NCBI GenBank assembly: GCA_900079765.1
Contig: LT599017.1
Span: forward strand, 620,001 to 684,000
DNA length: 64,000 nt
Direction: 5' to 3'
Source of the DNA: an uncultured Eubacteriales bacterium
GTDB lineage: Bacteria; Bacillota; Clostridia; Oscillospirales; Oscillospiraceae
Under the pieces are notes generated by a model, which was not told the DNA's origin, did no database searches, and saw only the letters and a program-made list of their open reading frames with translations. Below, one piece after another: positions 1-6,990 of the stretch (position 1 is its first letter; each line of letters opens with the position of its first letter). A program made the translations under genes and the position numbers.

Positions 1-1105
1 TAGTTCCTGCGTTTGCTGAGGTTGCCGGGGTTACCGGTGCGGGGGAAGGAGAGGGAGAGGGATCTTCGTTTTTGCTTGGTACAACACTCTGACCGTATTT
101 ACCGTCAGCGGTAGTAAGGTCCAGCGTGTCTACGTTAGTATTTCTTTCAGTGGAAAAAGAGACAGTCTCCCCATCACTGGTACAGATGATAGTTCCCTGC
201 ATGTCGGTGCGGTATGTAATCACGTCAGCGTCTCGCAGGCGGCTCAAGGTGGCCTCTGTGGGGTGTCCATAGGTATTTCCTTGTCCAACGCTTATTACGG
301 CGTACTGCGGCATAATTTCGCGCAGGAAAGGATATGTGGTGCTGGTGTCACTACCGTGGTGCCCAACCTTTAAGACGGTGGCTGATAAATCATACCCTGC
401 GCTAAGGATGTCTTGCTCTTCATCTCGCTCGGCGTCACCAGTAAAAAGGAAAGATGTTTTGCCAAAGGTTAGTTTTAAGACGATTGATGTGTTGTTTGGT
501 TCATCGGAGCTATTTATCGGCCCCAGTATATCGAAATAGGAGCTGCCAAATGTATAACGATCACCAGCAGTGGGGACGGTGATTGGGGTATCCCCTAAAT
601 ACTTTACAAAACTGCGGAATGCCTTTGAATCATAGTCGGTGACAGGACAAAGCGCGGTGTCGGCGCTTGCATAGTTTAGGGCACCGGCCAGCCCGCCAAC
701 ATGGTCCTCGTGAGCATGAGTGGCAACCACATAATCGAGATGGTCCACGCCTTCGTTTTTGAGGTAGGTATAGATTAAGTCGGAGTCAGCTACGTTACCG
801 CCGTCAATGAGCATCGCATGCCCATCACTCAAAATGAGTGCACTATCGGCCTGTCCCACGTCAATAAAATGGACCTCAAGGCTGGAGCCGTCCAGCAAAG
901 GCACGGGGGCTACAACATCAACAGATGGGGAAGTGGAGATACTCGCGTTTTCCGTGCCCTGCGGAGGAGTAGTAGAAGAGCGCGGGATTGAACTGCTGAC
1001 TGTTGGCTCCGGTGCTTGCGCTGTTCCACCGCTATCAGAGAAACAGGCAGAAAGCGAGATACATAGTAAAATGCTGAGGGCCAGCGCCAATACTCTTTCT
1101 TTCAT
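1..1105 (-). CDS. ComEC/Rec2-type metallo-beta-lactamase hydrolase, lipoprotein (C-terminus cut by window edge)
   Basis: Reads leftward from ATG at 1105 behind a GGGGAGGG ribosome site and stays open to base 1. The N-terminus is a lipoprotein signal ending in LSACFS, followed by a Pro/Ser/Thr-rich linker and then a metallo-beta-lactamase fold. The zinc motif THAHEDH is visible, as are LIDGG, GDAE and the late KVGHHGS motif typical of the ComEC/Rec2 hydrolase branch. It starts 36 bp after the ImmA/IrrE stop, so it probably belongs to the repressor operon and is a lysogenic-conversion gene acting outside the membrane. The substrate is unknown; nucleic acid or a phosphodiester is possible from the family. 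The Ser/Pro-rich tail near base 1 suggests that little is missing. Confidence 0.85.
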   Translation of the reverse strand, partial: MKERVLALALSILLCISLSACFSDSGGTAQAPEPTVSSSIPRSSTTPPQGTENASISTSPSVDVVAPVPLLDGSSLEVHFIDVGQADSALILSDGHAMLIDGGNVADSDLIYTYLKNEGVDHLDYVVATHAHEDHVGGLAGALNYASADTALCPVTDYDSKAFRSFVKYLGDTPITVPTAGDRYTFGSSYFDILGPINSSDEPNNTSIVLKLTFGKTSFLFTGDAERDEEQDILSAGYDLSATVLKVGHHGSDTSTTYPFLREIMPQYAVISVGQGNTYGHPTEATLSRLRDADVITYRTDMQGTIICTSDGETVSFSTERNTNVDTLDLTTADGKYGQSVVPSKNEDPSPSPSPAPVTPATSANAGT

Positions 1106-1141
1106 TCGCAATCCCTCCCCTTGTAGTCGTTTGATATCTTC

Positions 1142-1417
1142 CTAAAACCTCATATACTCCTCAACATCCATGTTTCCGTATGTATACAGGCAAACCGCCT
1201 TTTCCATAAACTCCTGCGTAACGCCAAACCGCTCGGCCAGCTCCCACATCTCGGTGCACCCGTCAGCTACCGCCTCGTCCAGCGCCTCGGCGGTCAGCAG
1301 TTTCTTCACGGCCCACTTGTCAGCCCGGTTTTCATGCTTTCGCCTCACGTCCAGCGCGGCGTAGCGGTTATAAAAGCTCCCGGTGAGGCAGTGTCCAAGC
1401 TCATGGGCCAGGTGCAC
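1142..1417 (-). CDS. ImmA/IrrE-type metallopeptidase, probably N-terminally truncated
   Basis: The sequence contains the zinc peptidase motif HLAHELGH, followed by conserved HENRADKWA and a C-terminal YMRF tail seen in phage ImmA/IrrE proteins, which cleave the repressor during induction. GTG at 1417 is the only standard start and lies right at the active site. The same frame runs upstream through DYDLIGTGPDEWV, which belongs to the family, and then meets TAA near 1473 inside the repressor gene. Family members normally have 40 to 60 more N-terminal residues. The gene therefore looks 5'-truncated and fused head to tail with a shortened repressor. Activity is doubtful. Confidence 0.7.
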   Translation of the reverse strand: MHLAHELGHCLTGSFYNRYAALDVRRKHENRADKWAVKKLLTAEALDEAVADGCTEMWELAERFGVTQEFMEKAVCLYTYGNMDVEEYMRF

Positions 1418-1452
1418 CCACTCGTCGGGCCCCGTGCCGATGAGGTCATAGT

Positions 1453-1743
1453 CTAGCCGCCGCCGCCGAACAGCGCTATCTTAATCGCGTCCTCACTGAC
1501 GCGCCCGCCCTCTCCGGCGGGCGCTTTTTTCGTTTGCTCAGAACCAGTCGCTAAATAGTCATAGCTCAAACCAAGGCATTCTGCTGCACTCCTAATCTTT
1601 TTAGGAGTCGGGTTAAATTTCCCGGTGTTCCACTGTGAGTACGAGGCGGAGGAAATACCACTTTTTTCATAAAAGTCGGCCTTGCTCATGCCGATTTCCG
1701 CCAGCCGCATTTCGATTCGCTTAATTATGGCTAAGGTGTCCAT
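1453..1743 (-). CDS. XRE-family phage repressor (C-terminally shortened)
   Basis: An N-terminal helix-turn-helix of the XRE/CI type (about residues 5 to 60) is followed by a short tail ending IALFGGGG. ATG at 1743 is chosen because AAGGAG lies 8 bases upstream; a GTG at 1752 would overlap that site. It probably binds the CTTAGT operators to its right and represses the rightward early genes. Relatives usually continue past ALFGG with a further 15 to 20 residues, so this copy appears truncated at the junction with the protease gene. Confidence 0.85.
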   Translation of the reverse strand: MDTLAIIKRIEMRLAEIGMSKADFYEKSGISSASYSQWNTGKFNPTPKKIRSAAECLGLSYDYLATGSEQTKKAPAGEGGRVSEDAIKIALFGGGG

Positions 1744-1969
1744 ATTTTGCACTCCTTAGTTGTACGAAACGACGAACTTAGTAATTGCAAAATTCTAGGC
1801 TTGACTTTAACAATAACTTAGTATAGACTAAAGTCATACTTGATAAAGGCAACAAGAATCCTGCCAAACTTAGTTCGGCACTTCGTAAAATATAAGTTTG
1901 TTGGCACTTCTTATATTAAGCGAGCCGCGCTAAGTTGTCAAGTAAAACTTAGTATTTGGGGGTGAAAAA
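1744..1969. promoter_or_regulatory. Divergent lysogeny/early control region with repeated operator half-sites
   Basis: This gene-free interval separates the leftward repressor from the rightward Cro-like gene. It holds at least five copies of a CTTAGT-type half-site. One forms the inverted repeat TTAGT-ATAG-ACTAA at 1818-1831. Others occur near 1755, 1778, 1869 and 1948. It is AT-rich compared with its flanks. By analogy with lambdoid control regions it should contain the repressor/Cro operators and two promoters; I did not assign -35/-10 boxes firmly. Confidence 0.75.
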
Positions 1970-2182
1970 ATGGGTTTTATTTCCGCAAGAAAGGCGTCCG
2001 GGCTGTCTCAGGTGGTCGTGGCGGAACAGCTCGGTGTAACCGATGCGGCGGTATCGATGTGGGAAACCGGAAAAACCAAGCCGAGGACGTCGCTGCTCAC
2101 TAAGATTGCGGCTTTGTATTGCTGCTCTGTTGATGATTTACTTTCTCCGGATTGCTGCGACCAAGAACACAGCACTACATAA
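1970..2182 (+). CDS. Cro-like XRE helix-turn-helix protein
   Basis: A 70-residue protein that is essentially one HTH domain: SQVVVAEQLGVTDAAVSMWE covers the two helices and TKPRTSLLTKIAALYCCSVDDLL completes the fold. GGGGGTG lies directly upstream of ATG. It is divergent from the repressor and is the first rightward gene, so it probably acts as the Cro counterpart that commits the phage to lytic growth. Confidence 0.8.
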   Translation: MGFISARKASGLSQVVVAEQLGVTDAAVSMWETGKTKPRTSLLTKIAALYCCSVDDLLSPDCCDQEHSTT

Positions 2183-2221
2183 CCTGTCCCATAAGACGGA
2201 CTATTCAAGGGGGAGGAGTCG

Positions 2222-2476
2222 ATTCACACGCCTAAAACACTGTTATCCGCGAAATCCGAAGCTCAGCAGCATCTTGACAGGCTTGTCCGTATGTACGCAT
2301 CAGCGAACCGCATCAGCATATCCGAGTGCGCCAAGCGGATGAAGTTAGGGCAGGACACGTTATATAGGAGGCTGCGCAATCCAGGGGATTTTACACTGGC
2401 CGAACTGTATGCGCTGCGTGCAACCCTCGGGATCCCCCAGGACGAAATGCTGGAGGCAATTCAAAAACGGTTGTGA
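2222..2476 (+). CDS. Small putative DNA-binding phage protein, start uncertain
   Basis: The frame encodes a helical protein whose C-terminal half (ISECAKRMKLGQDTLYRRL and ELYALRATLGIPQDEML) resembles phage HTH regulators. A strong GGGGGAGGAG site at 2209-2218 precedes an ATT codon at 2222; the first ATG in frame is at 2291 with no ribosome site. The residues between them read as normal protein, so a rare ATT or a CTG start is likely. If ATG is used the product is 61 residues. Confidence 0.5.
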   Translation: MHTPKTLLSAKSEAQQHLDRLVRMYASANRISISECAKRMKLGQDTLYRRLRNPGDFTLAELYALRATLGIPQDEMLEAIQKRL

Positions 2477-2530
2477 GATGTCCCGCCAGTGGACAAGCCA
2501 CCGCAAGGGGGGGTGAAAGGAGGAGAACTA

Positions 2531-2695
2531 GTGGCGCAAACTGTTGTTATCAAAACAGAGAAAAACGCCGCAAAAATCGTTGTAGACGGCAACGAAATTA
2601 GCGACGTTATCTCGTATGTGCTCAGCGAGGACCCGAACGGGGCAAGGCTGACAATCGAAATCTCGATTACGGGGGAGATTGAAGTGCGGCTTTAA
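2531..2695 (+). CDS. Hypothetical 54-residue phage protein
   Basis: GTG at 2531 sits 5 bases after AAAGGAGGAG. The product is a short beta-rich protein (TVVIKTEKNAAKIVVDGNEI, then LTIEISITGEIEVRL). Its 3' end overlaps the tail of the opposing DUF2513 gene by 29 bp. No family could be named. Confidence 0.6.
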   Translation: MAQTVVIKTEKNAAKIVVDGNEISDVISYVLSEDPNGARLTIEISITGEIEVRL

Positions 2696-3059
2696 TGGCG
2701 GCAGCAGCAACTTCCTTAGCTATATCACCAAGGGCTTTGATAGAAAATGCTCCAGCTGCCTTAGCGATGTCCTTTGCCTTTTTCCAATTCTTATTCTCTC
2801 TAACTGTGTTTAAAAATTCATGCCCTGCAAAGGTGATACTGTTTATCTGCTTTATCGCTGGCATCGTCATTCTAAGCATCTGAACCGTCATCAGGTCTAG
2901 GTATCCACCTTCTTCTAATTTAAGGCAGGTGTACCAAAGCTGCTCCTCGCTATAATCAGGAAGCTTGTCTACAAGCATATCAAGAGTCATGTGTTCATGA
3001 AATTCGCAGCCTTCTAAGGAGATTAATACGTCTCGTACGCAATCAGCATTTAATTCCAT
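2667..3059 (-). CDS. DUF2513 family protein
   Basis: A 130-residue protein starting MELNADCVRDVLISLE, with TLDMLVDKLPDYSEEQLWYT and SITFAGHEFL, the hallmarks of DUF2513. These small proteins are common on mobile elements and their function is unknown. The fold looks like a winged helix plus a C-terminal Ala/Lys-rich helix. It lies antisense to the early operon, has its own GGAAAGGGAG ribosome site and appears to be an independently transcribed accessory gene. Confidence 0.8.
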   Translation of the reverse strand: MELNADCVRDVLISLEGCEFHEHMTLDMLVDKLPDYSEEQLWYTCLKLEEGGYLDLMTVQMLRMTMPAIKQINSITFAGHEFLNTVRENKNWKKAKDIAKAAGAFSIKALGDIAKEVAAAAIKAALQSPP

Positions 3060-3085
3060 ATTCCGGCACTCCCTTTCCTCAGCAT

Positions 3086-3150
3086 CTTACCACATTCAAC
3101 CTACAAGAAGAGCACCACACAGGTGGACAAGCATAAAAAGGAGGTGTGGA
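3086..3150. repeat. Copy 1 of an imperfect repeat upstream of a leftward accessory gene
   Basis: TACCACATTC, then GAAGAG, then ACAAGCATAAA and a GGAGGT site. The same ordered blocks recur at about 3807-3842 ahead of the second leftward gene. On the minus strand the block provides a -10-like TGTGGTA(A/G)(A/G)AT; on the plus strand it ends in a ribosome site for a rightward frame. Confidence 0.5.
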
Positions 3151-3155
3151 AATCC

Positions 3156-3257
3156 ATGCATATAAACTGGATCGATTGCGGAACTCCAGATATTGAAATC
3201 ACAGTGGACTTTCCTCACAAGCCTGAATATCCAACTGAGTTTTTGGACGATGGGTAG
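3156..3257 (+). CDS. Possible 33-residue leftover of an early gene
   Basis: An AAAAAGGAGGTG ribosome site at 3136-3147 precedes ATG at 3156 and a 33-codon frame ending TAG. It overlaps the 3' end of the opposing 3199-3774 gene by 59 bp. It may be a start region left after an accessory gene inserted here, or a genuine small protein. Confidence 0.35.
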   Translation: MHINWIDCGTPDIEITVDFPHKPEYPTEFLDDG

Positions 3258-3774
3258 CGGGTATTTCAAGAAGTCCTTGAAACTTTTCAATAGTCTCTCG
3301 GTCTGCGATTTTGATTCTCCCACGGTTCGTTACAACCTGCACTTCATTGACGCAGTTTGCGTTAAAGTCCCTAGGTAACGAAAAATCTATGTATTCATAC
3401 GCTGCACCATAGCTTTCGATTTCAATTGGGAAATCGGCGCTCTCAACAAAGTGCTCGTAGTATCCCCCCTTAGCATCAATTAGCGCCCTAAAACAATGTG
3501 CGACAAAACCTTTTTTTAGGTTTGCCCTGTAGTAAGCTCCGTGCTTAGAAACAAGCTGGACATACATTACCGCAATTGGATTGCTCGATTTGTTCTCGAA
3601 TGAAAATGCAATAGTAGCATTTAGGAATCTGGAGCTAAAGAACGACTCACCAAACTCTGAGGCGAAGTCGATGGTTACTCTTAAATTCTTGCGACCTTTC
3701 CATAGTTCGTTCGCCCAAGACGCAACAGACAACAATAGCCCAACGACCGCAATCACCAATGTTACGATTTCCAT
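3199..3774 (-). CDS. Membrane-anchored accessory protein of unknown function
   Basis: ATG at 3774 follows AGAAAGGATG. Residues 1 to 20 (EIVTLVIAVVGLLLSVASW) form one membrane helix. The rest is a soluble beta-rich domain of about 170 residues with FENKSSNPIAVMYVQLVSK and VNEVQVVTNRGRIKI. This layout resembles small prophage-encoded surface or superinfection proteins, but I recognise no family. It has its own promoter-like sequence: on the minus strand TTGTCC, 17 bases, TAGAAT, just above the start. Confidence 0.65.
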   Translation of the reverse strand: MEIVTLVIAVVGLLLSVASWANELWKGRKNLRVTIDFASEFGESFFSSRFLNATIAFSFENKSSNPIAVMYVQLVSKHGAYYRANLKKGFVAHCFRALIDAKGGYYEHFVESADFPIEIESYGAAYEYIDFSLPRDFNANCVNEVQVVTNRGRIKIADRETIEKFQGLLEIPATHRPKTQLDIQACEESPL

Positions 3775-3806
3775 ATAAAAACACATCCTTTCTCGCCCAG
3801 ATTCTA

Positions 3807-3842
3807 CCACATTCGCGAGAAGAGGACAAGCACAAAGGAGGT
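3807..3842. repeat. Copy 2 of the imperfect repeat, with minus-strand promoter
   Basis: It shares CTACCACATTC, AGAAGAG and GACAAGCACAAAGGAGGT with copy 1. On the minus strand it contains TTGTCC-17-TAGAAT, a plausible sigma-A promoter for the 3199-3774 gene. On the plus strand its GGAGGT serves the gene starting at 3848. Confidence 0.5.
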
Positions 3843-3847
3843 ACACA

Positions 3848-4504
3848 ATGCAAGCCTTATCCGCAATACTCGGCCTCTGTTTCTGCCTTGCTGGCGGGGG
3901 CATCATGGACAGCCTTGGCCCTGGGTGGTTTTTGTTCTGGGGCGTGGTGATCCTGGGGGGGCAATTAAATTACTGGAGGTGGAGAAATGTTTCAGATCGG
4001 AAAGCATCTGACCCGCGAGGAGCGGCGCAGAATCTAGCGCATCCGGGCGAACCTGATCGGCGTCTGCATGATCTTGGCGCTTGTGGCTGCGGGGTTCGTG
4101 CTGGGAGTGGGGTGGATGTCGTGAGTACCACAGAGGAAACCAGACGAGCGGCATACTACGAGACCCGTGAAGATGCCAGAACTCGGCGCAAACTGGTATA
4201 CCAAGCGCTTAAAGACAACGGGCCTATGACGGTGGACGAGCTTGTGTGCTATCTGATCCGCACCGGAGAAATGCGGTCTTACGACCGCGGCTATGTTGCC
4301 CCAAGGCTGACGGAACTCAAGAAGGACGGGCTTGTGAAGACAGGCGGTGTCCGAGAGAGCCAGCGCAGCGGTAAGATGACCGCAGTCTTTATGACGGTGG
4401 ACATAAAAAGGACCGCCCCCGGTGGTAACGACACCGAGAGCGGCAACACAGAAAATAACTCTACAGCAAAGATAGCACAGGAGGGCGGCGATGTCAACAT
4501 TTGA
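3848..4504 (+). CDS. Small membrane protein frame running into a winged-helix protein
   Basis: ATG at 3848 follows AAAGGAGG and opens with about 45 hydrophobic residues (two short membrane segments). The frame then crosses a Gly/Arg/Pro-rich stretch of poor coding quality before a good soluble domain. That domain probably starts at GTG 4121, overlapping the TGA of the frame at 3987-4124. It is a 127-residue winged-helix-like protein (KLVYQALKDNGPMTVDELV, YVAPRLTELKKDGLV), so a DNA-binding role is likely. I think two genes have become joined by the lack of a stop, but a true fusion cannot be excluded. Confidence 0.55.
   Translation: MQALSAILGLCFCLAGGGIMDSLGPGWFLFWGVVILGGQLNYWRWRNVSDRKASDPRGAAQNLAHPGEPDRRLHDLGACGCGVRAGSGVDVVSTTEETRRAAYYETREDARTRRKLVYQALKDNGPMTVDELVCYLIRTGEMRSYDRGYVAPRLTELKKDGLVKTGGVRESQRSGKMTAVFMTVDIKRTAPGGNDTESGNTENNSTAKIAQEGGDVNI
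3987..4124 (+). pseudogene. Small membrane protein gene interrupted by an in-frame TAG
   Basis: A GGAGGTGGAGAA site precedes ATG at 3987. The frame reads MFQIGKHLTREERRRI, TAG at 4035-4037, then a membrane segment (IGVCMILALVAAGFVLGVGW) and TGA at 4122 overlapping GTG of the next gene. A single change from CAG to TAG would explain it. Other prophage genes use TAG as a normal stop (for example the repressor), so recoding is unlikely. The lesion could weaken translational coupling to the 4121 gene. Confidence 0.5.
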
Positions 4505-4724
4505 TATTCCTGACCATTACGATGTTGCTTGCGCTCTCCGCACTGGCTACTCTACGTTTTCTCAGCCTGTTACGGACGAGCCTGACAACGATCCGGAACC
4601 AAAGTATGACGAATCAACCGTTGACGCCGTATTTGAGGCATTCGATACCGAACTGAAAAAATATCTCTCTGATGATCTACGTACCACCGTATGGAATGCG
4701 GTGTCGCGGAAGTTTCCGGGGTGA
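4491..4724 (+). CDS. Hypothetical acidic early phage protein
   Basis: A 77-residue protein with an Asp/Glu-rich middle (PDNDPEPKYDESTVD) and a C-terminal helix. ATG follows GGAGGGCGGCG and overlaps the preceding gene by 14 bp. No domain was recognised. Confidence 0.6.
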   Translation: MSTFDIPDHYDVACALRTGYSTFSQPVTDEPDNDPEPKYDESTVDAVFEAFDTELKKYLSDDLRTTVWNAVSRKFPG

Positions 4725-4734
4725 GGAGGAGCAC

Positions 4735-5307
4735 ATGAACATTTTTGAAAAGATATCTGCCATTATGTCGGATATCCAATATCTCGCAAAGGATGACAAG
4801 GTCGAGTTTGGAAACACGAAGTACAAGGCGCTTTCGGAAGAGAAGGTAACCTCCATTATGCGGGCCGAATTGCTCAAATATAAGCTTGTGGTGTACCCAA
4901 TTTCGCAGGCTTCCAACCGTGCCGGATCAATTACCCATGTGGATGTTGTGTACAGAATGGTTAACGTGGATAACCCGGAAGAGTACATAGATATTGCTTC
5001 CTGCGGCGACGGAGCGGACAGCCAGGATAAGGGAAGTGGCAAGGCCATGACATATGCCTTTAAGTATATGTGGTTGCGCACTTTTGCCCTCCCAACAGGC
5101 GAGGACCCGGACAAGATTTCGAGCGCAGAACTCGACGCGCAGGCGACGTCGCTCTGTGAGGACTGCGGACAAGTCATTAAATCCATCACTAAAAAGGATG
5201 GGTTCCCGTGGCCCGTTGAAGATATCGTCGCATACTCCAAGCGTCGTTTTGAGCGCCAATTATGCCCGGATTGCCAAAAGTCAGCCCTTAAGGCTAAAGA
5301 GGCATGA
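4735..5307 (+). CDS. erf: ERF-family single-strand annealing protein
   Basis: ATG at 4735 sits behind GAGGAGGAGC. The N-terminal about 130 residues match the ERF core: ISAIMSDIQYLAKDDKVEFG, YKALSEEKVTSIMR, and the conserved GDGADSQDKGSGKAMTYAFKY region. The C-terminus carries a CEDCG...CPDC zinc-ribbon-like element. ERF proteins anneal complementary single strands in phage recombination. It is followed by NinB-like, Ref-like and SSB genes, which fits a recombination module. Confidence 0.85.
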   Translation: MNIFEKISAIMSDIQYLAKDDKVEFGNTKYKALSEEKVTSIMRAELLKYKLVVYPISQASNRAGSITHVDVVYRMVNVDNPEEYIDIASCGDGADSQDKGSGKAMTYAFKYMWLRTFALPTGEDPDKISSAELDAQATSLCEDCGQVIKSITKKDGFPWPVEDIVAYSKRRFERQLCPDCQKSALKAKEA

Positions 5308-5843
5308 AGCTGACCGCAGACAAGGCCCGGTGGTACGAGGACGGAGATGGCTTCTGGCTGGCCTTCCGTACCCGCGATCGCCGTGCAGCGGCGGAACTGT
5401 CCGCAGAAATTGATAACAAGCCCTATGACGTAGAGGCGAAGCCACATCGTGAACGGCGCAGTTTGGATGCGAACGCTTATTTCTGGGTGCTGGCAGGCAA
5501 GTTATCAGCGGTCATGCAAATACCGCCCAATGATGTGTACAAGCAGTACATACCCAACGTAGGAGGCAACTACGAAGTTATCCCGGTCAAGGACGATAGA
5601 ATCGAGCACTGGGACAGGATATGGTGCTCTGGTCATGTGGGGCGCTGCACGGACGACCTAGGCCCCTGCCGCAACATACCGGGGTATAACTACATCCGCT
5701 CATATTTTAGCTCCAGCGACTACGATACGGCCCAGATGGCGCGGTTGATCGATCTGATTGTGCGGGACTGCAAAGACCAGGGAATCGAAACCCTCACCCC
5801 ATCCGAGTTGGATCGCATGAAAGGTGAGTGGGGCCGTGGATAG
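5304..5843 (+). CDS. NinB-like phage recombination protein
   Basis: A 179-residue protein overlapping erf by 4 bp. HRERRSLDANAYFWVLAGKLS is the signature of the NinB/YbcN family, whose members bind single-stranded DNA and assist recombination. A Trp-rich central part and a helical C-terminus follow. Family assignment rests on this motif and on its position after erf. Confidence 0.6.
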   Translation: MKLTADKARWYEDGDGFWLAFRTRDRRAAAELSAEIDNKPYDVEAKPHRERRSLDANAYFWVLAGKLSAVMQIPPNDVYKQYIPNVGGNYEVIPVKDDRIEHWDRIWCSGHVGRCTDDLGPCRNIPGYNYIRSYFSSSDYDTAQMARLIDLIVRDCKDQGIETLTPSELDRMKGEWGRG

Positions 5844-6114
5844 CATCATTCAGGACACCCGCGAGTGCTACATCACTGGTGATACCCAAGGACTACATAA
5901 GCACCACATTTACTTTGGCAACCCAGGACGGCGGATCAGCGAGGAGAATGGCTTTTGGGTCTGGCTTCGCTGGGACTGGCACAACGGGGCAGAATACGGA
6001 GTTCACTTCAACCGTGACCTTGACTTGCGCCTGAAACGGGAGTGCCAAGAACGGTTTGAGGAAACCAACAGCCGTGAGGAGTTCCGGCGGCTGATAGGTA
6101 AAAGCTACTTATAG
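5824..6114 (+). CDS. Ref-like / HNH-type small phage nuclease candidate
   Basis: A 96-residue protein with GLHKHHIYFG, WLRWDWHN and GVHFNRDL. The spaced His/Asn residues resemble the His-Me finger of phage Ref/HNH-like recombination nucleases. GTG at 5824 is used here; GTG at 5836 is an alternative. It sits between the NinB-like gene and ssb. Nuclease activity is inferred. Confidence 0.5.
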   Translation: MSGAVDSIIQDTRECYITGDTQGLHKHHIYFGNPGRRISEENGFWVWLRWDWHNGAEYGVHFNRDLDLRLKRECQERFEETNSREEFRRLIGKSYL

Positions 6115-6123
6115 GAGGGCATT

Positions 6124-6564
6124 ATGCTCAACAAATGTATATTACAGGGGCGCATGACGCGCGATCCTGAGTTAAGACACACCCAAAGCGGGACCCCTGT
6201 AGCCTCGTTCTCCATGGCGGTTGACCGTGATATGAAGGACAAGCAGACAGGGGAGAGGGCCACAGACTTTATCGATGTTGTGGCATGGCGGCAGACGGCG
6301 GAGTTCGTTTCCAAGTTCTTCACCAAGGGCCGTATGGCCATCGTTGAGGGTCGCTTGCAGGTGCGTGACTGGACGGACAAGGACGGCGGCAAGCGCCGCA
6401 GCGCCGAGGTAATCGCTGATAACGTCTACTTTGGCGACTCCAAGCGAGACGGTGAAGGCGGCTGTGGCAATTCCGGCGGAGGTTACGACCGTGGCGGCGG
6501 TGGATACCAAAGTTCTGGCGGCGGAGTTGACGTGCCTGGCCCTAATGAAGAGCTTCCCTTTTAA
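6124..6564 (+). CDS. ssb: Single-stranded DNA-binding protein
   Basis: A complete SSB of 146 residues: an N-terminal OB fold (LNKCILQGRMTRDPELRHTQ, FIDVVAWRQTAEFVSKFF, GRLQVRDWTDKDG), a Gly-rich linker, and the acidic tip NEELPF that recruits partner proteins. ATG follows TAGGAGGGC. It serves phage replication and recombination. Confidence 0.95.
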   Translation: MLNKCILQGRMTRDPELRHTQSGTPVASFSMAVDRDMKDKQTGERATDFIDVVAWRQTAEFVSKFFTKGRMAIVEGRLQVRDWTDKDGGKRRSAEVIADNVYFGDSKRDGEGGCGNSGGGYDRGGGGYQSSGGGVDVPGPNEELPF

Positions 6565-6576
6565 GGGGGCGGCAGC

Positions 6577-6924
6577 GTGAAACCCATATGGTTTGCCGTG
6601 GACTGCAACGTACATACGAACCCAAAGACCAACCGCCTGGCGGAAATGCTCAAACTGGATGTAGATACGACGGTTGGAAAGTTGAGCCGCCTGTGGGCTT
6701 GGGCTAAGTCAACGAATAACGAGACCGGGGACATAAGTTTTCTACCAGATCAGGAAATCGCGGATTTGATGCGCTGGAAAAAGAAACCCACTGTGCTTGT
6801 CTCCGCTCTGACGGAATGTGGCTTTCTGGATGTTGAAGAAGGTAGCCGGGTGCTCCATGGATGGATAGAGCTAAACGGAGACCTTTGCACCAAACGAAGA
6901 AAGGATAAGGAGCGGAAAAGTTGA
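6577..6924 (+). CDS. Phage replisome organizer N-terminal domain protein, short form
   Basis: The protein starts with KPIWFAVDCNVHTNPKTNRL and has a winged-helix-like core (VGKLSRLWAWAKSTN, LVSALTECGFLDVE) and a basic end, RRKDKERKS. This matches the N-terminal domain of Firmicutes phage replisome organizers, which bind the origin and recruit helicase loaders. Relatives are often longer; here TGA at 6922 stops the frame just before a tandem repeat tract. Confidence 0.7.
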   Translation: MKPIWFAVDCNVHTNPKTNRLAEMLKLDVDTTVGKLSRLWAWAKSTNNETGDISFLPDQEIADLMRWKKKPTVLVSALTECGFLDVEEGSRVLHGWIELNGDLCTKRRKDKERKS

Positions 6925-6928
6925 AAAA

Positions 6929-6990
6929 CTTCCGTGTAATTTCCGTGTAATTTCCGTGTAATTTCCGTGGAATTTCCGCTCGTTTTCCAC
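6929..6990 (+). repeat. Helically phased TTCCG repeats, candidate iterons
   Basis: TTCC(G/A) elements begin at 6929, 6940, 6951, 6963, 6974 and 6985, spaced 11, 11, 12, 11 and 11 bases. The first three share TTCCGTGTAA. The tract starts 5 bp after the replisome organizer stop and leads into a gene-free CCATACC-rich stretch to about 7030. Such phased repeats beside an initiator gene resemble a phage origin. Decayed coding repeats from a longer organizer tail are an alternative. Confidence 0.5.

Noticed and set aside
3987-4124. Phage stop-codon reassignment (TAG read as an amino acid)
   Set aside because: Several prophage genes end naturally at TAG, including the repressor, and only one gene shows an internal TAG.
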